From Sinorhizobium alkalisoli (lineage in GTDB: Bacteria > Pseudomonadota > Alphaproteobacteria > Rhizobiales > Rhizobiaceae), in the NCBI RefSeq assembly GCF_008932245.1, contig NZ_CP034909.1, positions 310,001 through 374,000 on the forward strand: a stretch of DNA of 64,000 nt. Reading direction: 5' to 3'. The translations under genes and the position numbers were made by a program. Each line of letters opens with the position of its first letter. Position 1 is the first letter of the stretch. Positions 27,045-35,193 of the stretch are shown here, piece after piece. Under the pieces are notes generated by a model. The model was not told where the DNA came from and did no database searches. It saw only the letters and a program-made list of their open reading frames with translations.

Positions 27045-27899
27045 ATGGCGCTACTCGAAATTGAAAACCTCGTCGTCGAATTCCAGACGGCTTCGGGCCT
27101 GTTCCGGGCGGTCGACGGCGTGTCGCTCAAGGTCCACGAGCGCGAGGTGCTGGCGATCGTCGGAGAATCCGGGTCGGGCAAATCCGTCTCCATGCTTGCT
27201 GCAATGGGTCTCCTGCCTTGGACCGCGAATGTCACGGCGGACAAGCTCACCTTCGACGGACGGGATCTTCTGACCATGTCGGCCGCCGAGCGGCGCAAGA
27301 TCATCGGCAAGGAGATCGCGATGATCTTCCAGGAGCCGATTGCGAGCCTCAATCCGTGCTTCACGGTCGGTTTCCAGATCGAGGAAGTGCTGCGCATCCA
27401 TATGCGGCTCGACCGGGCGGCGCGGCGCAAACGGGCAATCGAGCTCTTCGAAGCCGTCGGCATCCCCGATCCGGCCGAGCGCCTCGGCCATTTCCCACAC
27501 CAGATGTCGGGCGGCCAGTGCCAGCGCGTGATGATCGCGATCGCGCTTGCCTGCAATCCGAAACTCCTGATCGCCGACGAGCCGACGACGGCGCTGGACG
27601 TGACGATCCAGAAGCAAATTCTCGATCTTTTGATGAGGTTGCAGGCAAAGCATGGCATGGGTCTCATCATGATCACCCACAATATGGGAGTCGTGGCGGA
27701 GACGGCGGATCGCGTCGTCGTACAGTACAAGGGCCGCAAGATCGAAGAGGCGGACGTGCTGTCGCTGTTCGAAGCGCCGAAGAGCAATTACACGCGCGCG
27801 CTGCTTGCGGCGCTCCCGGAAAACGCGACCGGCGACCGGCTGCCGACGATCTCCGAACTGTTCAACGATCAGCAGATCCTCGAGGGAGCCGCGCGATGA
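27045..27899 (+). CDS. dppD: Dipeptide ABC transporter ATPase
   Basis: 284 aa. Walker A GESGSGKS is at residues 40-47. The signature is MSGGQCQR, with Cys in place of the usual Arg after the glutamine, followed by Walker B LLIADEPTTALD. A C-terminal oligopeptide/dipeptide-type extension is short. It overlaps dppF by four bases (ATGA), implying translational coupling. Confidence 0.9.
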   Translation: MALLEIENLVVEFQTASGLFRAVDGVSLKVHEREVLAIVGESGSGKSVSMLAAMGLLPWTANVTADKLTFDGRDLLTMSAAERRKIIGKEIAMIFQEPIASLNPCFTVGFQIEEVLRIHMRLDRAARRKRAIELFEAVGIPDPAERLGHFPHQMSGGQCQRVMIAIALACNPKLLIADEPTTALDVTIQKQILDLLMRLQAKHGMGLIMITHNMGVVAETADRVVVQYKGRKIEEADVLSLFEAPKSNYTRALLAALPENATGDRLPTISELFNDQQILEGAAR

Positions 27900-28723
27900 C
27901 CCCTGTTCTCGAAGCCCGGAATCTCGCGCGCGACTATCATGTGCCCGGCAGCCTTTTCCGCAAGGCGCGCACCGTTCACGCGCTGAAGGGCGTCAGCTTC
28001 ACGCTTGATGAAGGCAAGACGCTTGCGATCGTCGGCGAAAGCGGCTGCGGCAAGTCGACGCTCGGGCGCATCCTCACGCTGATCGATCCGGCAACGGCCG
28101 GTGAGCTGCTGATCGACGGTCGCAAGGTCGACATCGCCCGGGAGGGGCTGACGTCGGAGATGCGCCGCAAGGTGCAGATCATTTTCCAGAACCCGTATGG
28201 CTCCTTGAATCCGCGCCAGAAGATCGGCGATATCCTGACCGAGCCGCTCGTCATCAATACCAAGGTGCCGGCAAACGAGCGCCGCGACCGGGCGATGGCC
28301 ATGCTCAAGAAGGTCGGTCTCGAGGAGAAGCACTATAATCGCTATCCGCACATGTTCTCCGGCGGGCAGCGGCAACGCGTCGCGATCGCCCGCGCTCTCA
28401 TGCTCAACCCGAAACTTCTGGTACTGGACGAACCGGTGTCGGCGCTAGATCTTTCCGTCCAGGCGCAGGTCCTGAACCTGCTCGCGGACCTGCAGGATGA
28501 ATTCCAGCTCACCTATGTCTTCATCAGCCATGACCTGTCGGTGGTGCGCTACATCGCCGATGACGTGATGGTGATGTATTTCGGTGAGGCGGTGGAATAT
28601 GGCAGCCGCGACGCGGTGTTTTCCGACCCGCAGCATAGCTATACGAAGACATTGTTTGCGGCCACGCCGCGCGCCGACGTGGCCAGCATCAAGGCGCGGC
28701 TGGCACGCAAGAATGCGGCCTGA
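27896..28723 (+). CDS. dppF: Dipeptide ABC transporter ATPase
   Basis: 275 aa. Walker A GESGCGKST is at about residues 47-55, the signature is FSGGQRQR, and Walker B is LLVLDEPVSALD. It heterodimerises with DppD to energise DppBC. The start at 27896 overlaps the dppD stop; much longer in-frame upstream starts would run inside dppD and are rejected. Last gene of the operon. Confidence 0.9.
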   Translation: MTPVLEARNLARDYHVPGSLFRKARTVHALKGVSFTLDEGKTLAIVGESGCGKSTLGRILTLIDPATAGELLIDGRKVDIAREGLTSEMRRKVQIIFQNPYGSLNPRQKIGDILTEPLVINTKVPANERRDRAMAMLKKVGLEEKHYNRYPHMFSGGQRQRVAIARALMLNPKLLVLDEPVSALDLSVQAQVLNLLADLQDEFQLTYVFISHDLSVVRYIADDVMVMYFGEAVEYGSRDAVFSDPQHSYTKTLFAATPRADVASIKARLARKNAA

Positions 28724-28976
28724 GCCACGTCTCTTTTCGACGGAAGGAGACAACTTCTTGGAGTTCTCCTCCCGATCATGTAGAGCTTCGCCGCCCCGAC
28801 CGCATGTCCTGCTGAATCGACCGCCAGTTGAGGAAGAGGACATGTCGGGATTGTAGCTGCTGCCGCACCTTTGCGCCTCCGATTGACGCTACGGCGCCGC
28901 AGTGAAAAGGCCCTGCGGCGGTCAGCCATTCCCGGCCGGCATATTCCTGCCCGGCCCCAACATCAGGATGAGGATT

Positions 28977-29321
28977 ATGGAAATCAAGCGCTTCGAAACC
29001 GGCCCGCGGATGAGCCAGGCCGTTGTACACAATAATACGGTCTACCTGGCCGGTCAGGTCGGCAACGCCGGTGACGACGTCGCCACCCAGACGAAGCAGG
29101 CGCTCGCCGAAGTCGATCGCCTGCTCGCGCTTGCCGGCACGGACAAGACGCGCATCCTTTCGGCAACGGTCTGGCTCGCCGATATGGCCGACTTTGCCAA
29201 GATGAACTCCGTCTGGGATGTATGGGTCCCGCAGGGTCACACGCCAGCCCGCGCCACCGGCGAAGCAAAGCTTGCGACGCCTGAATATCTCGTCGAGGTG
29301 ATCGTCACGGCGGCGCTGTAA
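28977..29321 (+). CDS. RidA family (YjgF/UK114) enamine/imine deaminase-like protein
   Basis: 114 aa covering one complete Rid domain: the motif VVHNNTVYLAGQVG near the N-terminus and SATVWLADMADFAKMNSVWD in the middle. The RidA active-site arginine position appears to fall at ARATGEAKLATPEYLVEV. Rid proteins hydrolyse reactive enamine intermediates such as 2-aminoacrylate; some members have other roles. An alternative ATG lies nine bases upstream. It follows dppF by about 250 bp without a visible gene. Confidence 0.82.
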   Translation: MEIKRFETGPRMSQAVVHNNTVYLAGQVGNAGDDVATQTKQALAEVDRLLALAGTDKTRILSATVWLADMADFAKMNSVWDVWVPQGHTPARATGEAKLATPEYLVEVIVTAAL

Positions 29322-29353
29322 GACCTGCTGCCATTGAACTAGTCATTGCGGGT

Positions 29354-29381
29354 ACGCCGCCGGTTGCCACGCCGGCGGCGT
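29354..29381 (+). terminator. Hairpin terminator after the RidA gene
   Basis: A 10-bp stem ACGCCGCCGG/CCGGCGGCGT with an 8-nt loop is followed by TCTTGCTTTT. The T run is interrupted, so strength is uncertain. The following 29400-29480 stretch is a degraded palindromic repeat. Confidence 0.65.
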
Positions 29382-29498
29382 CTTGCTTTTGCGGCTGCAT
29401 GTCTTTGTCCTTACGGCGTCGCGCGTCTTTTCGAATCCGCGCAATTCCGAAAATCGATGCGCGAGACCGAGGTGGATTTGAGGGGACGTCGCTTAACA

Positions 29499-29523
29499 GG
29501 AACGATTTTCCGATCGATGCGTT
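29499..29523 (+). promoter_or_regulatory. EcfG-type (RpoE2) promoter motif upstream of the AI-2E transporter
   Basis: GGAAC at 29499-29503, a 16-bp spacer and CGTT at 29520-29523, an exact match to the alphaproteobacterial general-stress consensus. The -10 element lies about 175 bp before the transporter start, implying a long leader. It falls partly within a decayed repeat, so a chance match is possible. Confidence 0.45.
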
Positions 29524-29696
29524 TCTCAGCAACCCCGCATGTGACCGGTGCCTTGCGTACTCTATGGCTTACGCGATGCGGGATGGTGATGGGGTTGGAC
29601 CACTTACCGTGATGCGTTGCAGTTCCTGAAGGGACAGCTTGAAACAACGGCTTGTCCTGCAAGAGTTACGCATTCGGTTCTCTCGGAGAGACTTCG

Positions 29697-30854
29697 TTGA
29701 AGAAGGTACCGGTGGACACGGAAAAAGACGCAATGGCGCTTGACGCACGCCGGCGCGACGCCCGGAACGTTGTAGCCGACGAGGTTGCTGCGGGCGAGGC
29801 CCGGACGGCACTTGCGCCCGGCCATGGGGGCATGGACCCGCTGGTTGTCTGCAGCATAGTGGGCCTGTTCGTCATCGCTTGTGCGTCCGCCCTTTCCGCG
29901 CTGGCGGCGGTGCTGGTGCCGATAGCCTTTGCGATCATCGTCGGCATCGTACTGGGCAGGGCGGCGGATGGATTGACCCGCTTCGGCTTGCCGCCGCTTC
30001 TCGGCGGCCTGCTTTTGGCGCTCTGCTTCGTCGTCGGATTGTTCTTCCTGGTGAACGCCCTTCTCGTGGCCGTCACGGAGGTAGCGAGCGAAGCCCCGCG
30101 ACTGGCGGAGAACATCATCGAACGGGTCTTGCCGTTCTTCAATCGCTTTAGCTGGCTGCGGCTGGCGCTCGCCCGAGGGGCAAGCGAGGAGGCGCTCGCC
30201 GATGCCGCGGTGGAAAATGCGGGTCCGCTTCTCGGCACCGTCGCCACCAGCCTCACGCCGGCGCTCATTCAAACCCTGGTATTCCTGGCGGCGCTCGTCC
30301 TGTTCCTGCTTGGCCGGATCCATCTGCGCAGCACGATCATTCTGGCGGTCCCGAGCCGCGACGGGCGTCTAGGCGCAATCCGGATTATGAATGCGATCGA
30401 GGAGGCCCTTACGCGGTACTTCGCGACCACGAGCCTGATCTATATGGCGCTTGGCGTGTTCACGATGGTGATTGCCCTGGTCGGGGGCCTGCCTATGGCG
30501 CCGCTCTGGGGCCTCTTCGCCTTCGTCTCGAGCTACATTCCCTATCTCGGGGTGACCTTGATGACACTTTCCCTGCTGGTCGGCGGCTTGATGATCCACG
30601 ACGCGCTGATCGTTGCCCTGGCGCCGGTGATCGCCTTCACCGTCATTCACCTGACGATGGAGAACCTGATCGTGCCGGCAATCCTCGGCCAACGCTTCGA
30701 AATGAACCCGTTCCTCATTTTCATCGCGATCATCTTCTGGACATGGATGTGGGGTGCGGTCGGGGCCATTCTCGCCATGCCGCTTGCGCTGATTGGGATG
30801 ACGATCTTCGAGCAGGTCCGCGACACGTCTAGCGAGCCTCAACTGCCGGGGTAA
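29697..30854 (+). CDS. AI-2E family (PerM/TqsA-like) membrane transporter
   Basis: About 385 aa with seven to eight hydrophobic helices and the family motif PLWGLFAFVSSYIPYLGV in the C-terminal half. It also carries FILE-like ENLIVPAILGQRFEMNP near the end. The N-terminus is a 40-residue charged cytoplasmic tail. Starts at TTG 29697 (after GGAGAG) or GTG 29712 (after AGAAGG) are equally supported. Members export diverse small molecules or act in stress tolerance; autoinducer-2 export is shown only for some. The upstream stress-type promoter motif suggests general-stress control. Confidence 0.75.
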   Translation: MKKVPVDTEKDAMALDARRRDARNVVADEVAAGEARTALAPGHGGMDPLVVCSIVGLFVIACASALSALAAVLVPIAFAIIVGIVLGRAADGLTRFGLPPLLGGLLLALCFVVGLFFLVNALLVAVTEVASEAPRLAENIIERVLPFFNRFSWLRLALARGASEEALADAAVENAGPLLGTVATSLTPALIQTLVFLAALVLFLLGRIHLRSTIILAVPSRDGRLGAIRIMNAIEEALTRYFATTSLIYMALGVFTMVIALVGGLPMAPLWGLFAFVSSYIPYLGVTLMTLSLLVGGLMIHDALIVALAPVIAFTVIHLTMENLIVPAILGQRFEMNPFLIFIAIIFWTWMWGAVGAILAMPLALIGMTIFEQVRDTSSEPQLPG

Positions 30855-30955
30855 TGCTACTGCATGTCTCCGTAATCTGACCTTGCTTCCTGCGCGTCTG
30901 ATAGGATGCGCGGCGCTGTCGGTCGCGAGAATGCAGCCGCCGCGTTTCGTGGCTA

Positions 30956-31753
30956 TCAGCGATGCCCCGCATGGGCCTGTTCGTCGAAAAACAGCGCCTG
31001 GCTGATCAGCGCCTTCACCATTTCCGGATTGAACGGCTTGGTTACCAGGAAGGCAGGCTCAGGTTTGTTGCCGGTCAGAAGCCGTTCCGGGAAGGCGGTG
31101 ATGAAGATCACCGGGACGGCCGCTTCCGTGAGAATTTCGTTGACCGCGTCAATCCCGGAGCTGCCGTCGGCAAGCTGAATGTCCGCAAGCACCATCTTGG
31201 GGGATGTCTTGTGATAGAGGTCGAGCGCCTCCTTATGCGTGCGGGCAATTCCCGTCACCCGATGTCCGAGGCTTTCGACCATATCCTCGATATCCATCGC
31301 GATGAGCGGCTCGTCCTCGATGATCAGGACATCTGTTGCGACCTGCTGCGAGATTTCTTCCGACGCACTGGAAAGCAGCGTGGAAAATCCGCTCTGGTCA
31401 AGAGACATGATTTCGGCCGCCTCGTCCATCGAAAACCCTTCGACCGCGACGAGCAGGAACGCCTGCCGGGGTGCGGGCGCGATCAGCGACAGATTGGCCG
31501 CGGCCCTCCGTTCCCAGGCATACGACGACACCAACTGGGATCGGTCGACCTTCAGCTTGTCGAAAAGCGAGCAGAACAGCTTGTAGAGGCCGATTCGGTC
31601 ATTGGAAGCCGTTGGGAAGAGGCTGACATCGTCGATGAGTTCTTCCAGCACGGCGGCGACATAGGCATCGCCTGCCGCTTGCGAGCCGGTGACGGCCCGA
31701 GCATAGCGTCGCAGATAAGGAAGATGGGGCGCAATTCTGGTGGAAAGTGACAT
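30956..31753 (-). CDS. rsiB2: PhyR-type anti-anti-sigma response regulator (RsiB2-like)
   Basis: 265 aa. The N-terminal 130 residues form a sigma-factor-like domain (YLRRYARAVTGSQAAGDAYV, then RQAFLLVAVEGFSMDEAAEI). A receiver domain follows, with acidic pocket EDE at 146-148, phospho-acceptor Asp191 in ADIQLADGSSG, Lys239 and the PhyR-specific FITAFPERLLTG. When phosphorylated, PhyR proteins bind the anti-sigma factor NepR and free the general-stress sigma factor EcfG/RpoE2. A NepR gene lies divergently at 31923. S. meliloti has two such pairs; context fits the second. AGGAAGG precedes the start. Confidence 0.88.
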   Translation of the reverse strand: MSLSTRIAPHLPYLRRYARAVTGSQAAGDAYVAAVLEELIDDVSLFPTASNDRIGLYKLFCSLFDKLKVDRSQLVSSYAWERRAAANLSLIAPAPRQAFLLVAVEGFSMDEAAEIMSLDQSGFSTLLSSASEEISQQVATDVLIIEDEPLIAMDIEDMVESLGHRVTGIARTHKEALDLYHKTSPKMVLADIQLADGSSGIDAVNEILTEAAVPVIFITAFPERLLTGNKPEPAFLVTKPFNPEMVKALISQALFFDEQAHAGHR

Positions 31754-31922
31754 TTAGACCTTCCTAAACTATTGTGCGTTACGATCCCGATTTTGCAGAC
31801 GGTGGGGCATGCGGCGGGATACGTCAAGGTGTCGATCACGTCTTTGGGAATGCGGAGGGAATTGAGCAATCGATGACGGCATTTATCTCGACAGCGGCCG
31901 GCACGGTGCGTGGGTTCCCGCA

Positions 31923-32099
31923 ATGAAGGGCTCCTCGAGGGGAGGTACGCGAGGCGCCGAAAGCCGGGATCCCCATGCCCACATCGTGTCGAAGCTGAAG
32001 GCGCTCTATGGGGCGGTCGAGGACGAGCCCGTGCCGCAGCATTTCCTCGACCTTCTTCGGCGACTCGACGAGGCCGAACGGAACCACTCGGGCGACTGA
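31923..32099 (+). CDS. rsiA2: NepR-type anti-sigma factor, 58 aa (RsiA2-like)
   Basis: A 58-aa frame too short for usual cut-offs. Its core IVSKLKALYGAVEDEPVP followed by QHFLDLLRRLDEAE matches the NepR family core (helix, acidic EPVP turn, second helix), which clamps the EcfG sigma factor. It lies 169 bp from, and divergent to, the PhyR-like gene, as in other alphaproteobacteria. The ATG lacks a clear ribosome site; the N-terminal 18 residues are variable in the family, so a slightly different start is possible. No rpoE2/ecfG gene is adjacent, consistent with a secondary pair. Confidence 0.85.
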   Translation: MKGSSRGGTRGAESRDPHAHIVSKLKALYGAVEDEPVPQHFLDLLRRLDEAERNHSGD

Positions 32100-32251
32100 C
32101 GCTCCGGTGCTCCAGGGGCGGGCAGGGTCGCGTAAAACACGCGACGGGCGGGTGCCTGCCTTGCGAAAACCGCTCTGACCCACGCCAACTTCATCCTCGG
32201 TTCCGAATTCGAGTAGGCCTTTACAACTTGAACGCACAAAGGTGCTTAATA

Positions 32252-32285
32252 GCAGATAGTCACGGGGTTACCCATGACTATCTGC
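32252..32285. terminator. Strong hairpin between rsiA2-like gene and the lipoprotein gene
   Basis: Perfect 11-bp arms GCAGATAGTCA/TGACTATCTGC close a 12-nt centre with a further GGG/CCC pairing. It lies between convergent genes and may terminate both, although neither side has a T run. The rest of 32100-32351 shows nothing else. Confidence 0.5.
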
Positions 32286-32351
32286 GTAGATTCCTCAGGT
32301 TTGCGGCAGGCACTGATCGCGGAACCCTGGGACGCTTTCGCGGAAATCCGC

Positions 32352-32600
32352 TTAGCAGCGGGCGGTGTAGCGGCGGCCGTAGCGGTCGCGATAGATACAA
32401 TAGCCCGGTTCGCTCGCGCGGCCGATCAAGGCACCTGCAACGCCGCCGACCGCTGCGCCGACCGCAGCACCTTCGACATCGCCGCCCACGACTCCACCGA
32501 TGATCGCGCCTGAGGTGGCACCGACTGCCGCACCCTTTTCCGTCTGGGTGCAGGCTGCCAAGGGAAGGATGAGAGCTGCAACGAGAAGCATTTTCTTCAT
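32352..32600 (-). CDS. Glycine-zipper small lipoprotein
   Basis: 82 aa. A lipoprotein signal with lipobox LAAC (Cys17) is followed by a glycine-zipper region (GAAVGATSGAIIGGVVGG through GAAVGAAVGGVAGALIG) and a short C-terminal tail ending RRYTARC. Such proteins insert in the envelope and are often stress-induced. An EcfG-type promoter motif lies about 200 bp upstream on the same strand (32826-32802), so it may belong to the general-stress regulon. Confidence 0.8.
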   Translation of the reverse strand: MKKMLLVAALILPLAACTQTEKGAAVGATSGAIIGGVVGGDVEGAAVGAAVGGVAGALIGRASEPGYCIYRDRYGRRYTARC

Positions 32601-32801
32601 GACACGTTCCTATCCTTTGGTTCTACTGATTTAAGAGGATTCCGGATTTGCTTCATCCGGTTTACTGCGAGTCCAAGCCTGCTGTCGCTGAGTGCACGGC
32701 GTATACCCGTGGATGTTTGAAGTGACAGCGCAGCGAAGGCTCGCATCCTCTTCTCCCATGTGGATAAAGAGCGCCGCCGCGGCGCTTGTTATCGCCGTGC
32801 A

Positions 32802-32826
32802 AACGCCGAATGACGCCTTTTGTTCC
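32802..32826 (-). promoter_or_regulatory. EcfG-type promoter motif, minus strand
   Basis: On the minus strand GGAAC (32826-32822), a 16-bp spacer, CGTT (32805-32802). It points toward the glycine-zipper lipoprotein gene 200 bp away. The intervening leader contains only a 42-codon frame (32759-32631) without ribosome site and a small CCGGAT/ATCCGG hairpin (32642-32660). Confidence 0.6.
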
Positions 32827-32875
32827 GCGTGTCGAGCGACAGTGGCGCATGCTTGTTGTGAAATCCCGGTCAAGA

Positions 32876-33070
32876 CTAGTTCTGTCTTTTCCGCTCGGCT
32901 GTCTCAAGTTCCTCAAGTAGAGCCTGGATCCGCTTGTTGGGCTTTCCTTCCGTATGCGTTTCAAGGTCGCGCATCGTCCTGCCGATATGCAGATTGTGCT
33001 TGCGCAAATCCGCTCGGTATCCGGCGATGGTCGCCACTGTCTTCCAGATATGGCGCGAAGGAATCACCAT
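32876..33070 (-). CDS. Small unknown protein with a stress-type promoter
   Basis: 64 aa, basic and predicted helical: RADLRKHNLHIGRTMRDLET, then a coiled-coil-like RIQALLEELETAERKRQN at the C-terminus. No family recognised. Support for a real gene comes from GGAA upstream of the ATG and an exact EcfG-type promoter whose -10 lies 28 bp before the start. It may be a small stress-induced protein. Confidence 0.55.
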   Translation of the reverse strand: MVIPSRHIWKTVATIAGYRADLRKHNLHIGRTMRDLETHTEGKPNKRIQALLEELETAERKRQN

Positions 33071-33097
33071 TTCATTTCCAGTGCTTGGTCATGGTCA

Positions 33098-33122
33098 AAC
33101 GTCCCGACGAGCCGAAGGTTCC
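33098..33122 (-). promoter_or_regulatory. EcfG-type promoter for the 64-aa gene
   Basis: On the minus strand GGAAC (33122-33118), a 16-bp spacer, CGTT (33101-33098), ending 28 bp upstream of the start codon at 33070. Exact consensus match at an ideal distance. Confidence 0.7.
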
Positions 33123-33223
33123 TGCCGCCTGGGTATGTCCTTGGAGCCCGAGAAGGGCATGTTTTGCCGCCATTTGCCCCTGATGTTCAGAAAATCCGAA
33201 GTGTCGAGCAGGAGTTTGCTCCC

Positions 33224-33249
33224 GGAACAAAGATGAGATCCCGCGCGTT
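33224..33249 (+). promoter_or_regulatory. EcfG-type promoter for the DUF1328 gene
   Basis: GGAAC at 33224-33228, a 17-bp spacer, CGTT at 33246-33249, 34 bp before the ATG of the small membrane protein. It is divergent from the motif at 33098-33122, with about 100 bp between the two -35 elements. Confidence 0.72.
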
Positions 33250-33282
33250 TCGAGTTCAGCAACGCAGGCAAGGAGATGGAAT

Positions 33283-33447
33283 ATGCTCTACTATGCACTC
33301 ATCTTTCTAGTTATCGCCATCATTGCCGGTGTACTCGGTTTTGGCGGAATCGCCGGCGCTTCGGCTGGTATAGCCCAGGTTCTGTTCTTCCTGTTCCTCG
33401 TGCTCCTGGTGATCTCGCTCGTCGCAGGATTTATCCGACGAACATGA
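33283..33447 (+). CDS. DUF1328 (YtjA-like) small membrane protein
   Basis: 54 aa, two hydrophobic helices separated by the conserved [20 protein letters not shown] turn and ending in a short basic tail, FIRRT. This is the complete DUF1328/UPF0391 family length. AAGGAG lies seven bases before the ATG. These proteins are commonly stress-induced and of unknown mechanism; the EcfG promoter immediately upstream supports that here. Confidence 0.85.
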   Translation: MLYYALIFLVIAIIAGVLGFGGIAGASAGIAQVLFFLFLVLLVISLVAGFIRRT

Positions 33448-33625
33448 TGGAAAGCGTCCGTTTGTAAAGCTGCCGTCTTTTGATAAGCCGCAGGGGCGGT
33501 AAAGAAGGGCTAAGTGTGCCACTGCCCCTTTTTGTATTTTGTCGGCGGGCCCGTTCCCTTGCCCTTACCCGCTGGCTTGGCTATTCATGCGAATACCTTT
33601 CGCACGCATCCGAATGGCGAGCCCG

Positions 33626-33907
33626 ATGCAGTTCCTGCAAATTATTGTCGAGCGACCCATCCTTTCGAGCCGATGGTCGCTGGCCGTGTTCTATCCCGGA
33701 CTTGTCGCGGCCCTCGTGCTCTACGGCGTTTCCTTCCTTTTCAAGTTCCTGAAGGCGGTGATCGTTTATGACGGTGCCGATATGATCCTCGCGGTGTCCG
33801 GGCCAGGCGACACGGCGCTTGTTGCGGGTCTCGTCGGCGTGGAGATGATGTTCGGGTACGAGAATTTCCTCAGCCGCTTCGGTGAAGCGGAAATAGCGCG
33901 GCTATAG
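33626..33907 (+). pseudogene. UPF0114 (YqhA-like) membrane protein, C-terminally truncated
   Basis: 93 codons from the preferred ATG. The sequence ERPILSSRWSLAVFYPGL with the later DTALVAGLVGVEMMFGYENF matches the first half of YqhA/UPF0114 proteins, which normally run to about 165-180 aa and carry a third helix with a conserved ASIVAISSI-type region. Here the frame ends soon after GYENFLSRFGEAEIARL and the oxidoreductase gene starts 33 bp later, suggesting a deletion at the junction. Starts at 33614 or 33539 are possible. It may still make a short protein. Confidence 0.55.
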
Positions 33908-33939
33908 CCAATAGTTGAATGTAAGCGGGGCAGGTGTTC

Positions 33940-35193
33940 ATGAAGACTGACATAGTGGTCCTCGGTGCCGGGATCGTCGGCATTTCCGCGGCGATTCATC
34001 TGGCGCGGCGTGGAAAGTCGGTGGTGCTTCTCGACCGGCGCGGCCCGGGGGAGGAGACCTCCTACGGCAACGCCGGCCTCATCCAGCGCGAAGGTGTCTT
34101 TCCCTACGGCTTCCCGCATGATTTCGGCGCTCTGTTCCGCTACGCGCTGAACAATACCATCGATGCGAGCTACCATTTCCGGGCTCTGCCGGGGCTGGTG
34201 CCGTTCCTGGCGCGCTACTGGTGGCACTCGGGCTTTACCCAGCATCGGCGGATCGCCAACCTCTACGCTCCGCTCATCGAGAATTCGATCGCGGAGCATG
34301 AGGATCTGATCGCAGCCTCCGGCGCGGGCGATCTCATCTGCAAGAACGGCTGGATGAAGGTGTTTCGCACGGAAAAGGAGCGCGACGCCGCCTACAAGGA
34401 CGCCGAAGCGCTCTCCGCCGGCTTCGGCGTCAGCCATCAGAAACTTTCTGCCAGCGAGTTGAAGACCATGGAGCCATCCATCCAGGTGGAACTCGCCGGC
34501 GGCCTGCGCTGGACCGATCCGTGGTCGATCCGCGACCCGCATGGCCTGAACAAGGCCTATCTCGCCTATTTCCAGTCGCTCGGCGGTCGCCTCGTCTCGG
34601 GCGACGCGGCAACCCTCGAGCACATTCTCGAGGGTGCCGGCTGGCGCGTGGCGACACCCGAGGGTCCCATGGAGAGTCGCGAGGTCGTCGTCGCCCTCGG
34701 GCCCTGGGCCGATACCGTAACTCGCAAGCTCGGCTATCACTTCCCGCTCGCGGTGAAACGCGGCTATCACATGCATTACGGCACCAGGGACGGTGCTCAG
34801 CTCAACAATTGGGTGCTCGACGAGGAGATGGGCTATTTCCTGGCGCCGATGCTGCGCGGCATCCGGCTGACGACCGGCGCCGAATTTGCCCGGCGCGATG
34901 CGCCGAAGACGCCGGTGCAATTGACCCGGGCGGAGCGGGTCGCGCGCGAGTTTTTCCCGCTGGCCGAACGCCGCGACGAGGAACCGTGGATGGGGGCACG
35001 CCCCTGCACGCCCGACATGATGCCGATCATCGGCAGGGCGCCGAGGCACGAGGGGCTCTGGTTCGCCTTCGGCCATGCCCATCACGGCATGACCCTCGGC
35101 CCGGTGACTGGTCGGGCGCTGTCCGAGGCCATGACCGGCGAGAAGACGGTGATTGATATCCTTCCCTACAGGCCCGATCGCTTCCTCGCCTGA
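33940..35193 (+). CDS. FAD-dependent D-amino acid dehydrogenase-like oxidoreductase (DadA family)
   Basis: 417 aa. The N-terminal dinucleotide-binding motif VVLGAGIVGISAAIHLARRG (about residues 5-24) precedes a DAO-type catalytic domain. GARPCTPDMMPIIG and the C-terminal FGHAHHGMTLGPVTGR are typical of DadA-like flavoproteins. It likely oxidises a D-amino acid or a secondary amine such as hydroxyproline; the substrate is not decided by sequence alone. ATG at 33940 follows CAGG; GTG at 33934 is the alternative. No partner genes adjoin. Confidence 0.82.
   Translation: MKTDIVVLGAGIVGISAAIHLARRGKSVVLLDRRGPGEETSYGNAGLIQREGVFPYGFPHDFGALFRYALNNTIDASYHFRALPGLVPFLARYWWHSGFTQHRRIANLYAPLIENSIAEHEDLIAASGAGDLICKNGWMKVFRTEKERDAAYKDAEALSAGFGVSHQKLSASELKTMEPSIQVELAGGLRWTDPWSIRDPHGLNKAYLAYFQSLGGRLVSGDAATLEHILEGAGWRVATPEGPMESREVVVALGPWADTVTRKLGYHFPLAVKRGYHMHYGTRDGAQLNNWVLDEEMGYFLAPMLRGIRLTTGAEFARRDAPKTPVQLTRAERVAREFFPLAERRDEEPWMGARPCTPDMMPIIGRAPRHEGLWFAFGHAHHGMTLGPVTGRALSEAMTGEKTVIDILPYRPDRFLA

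Noticed and set aside
31893..31918. EcfG promoter for the PhyR-like gene (minus strand GGAAC-N17-CGCT)
   Set aside because: The -10 element has one mismatch (CGCT for CGTT) and lies about 140 bp from the start; similar one-off matches also occur elsewhere, so it was not annotated.
32631..32873. 80-codon minus-strand frame upstream of the lipoprotein gene
   Set aside because: It runs through the EcfG promoter, has no ribosome site at any start and no conserved-looking sequence.
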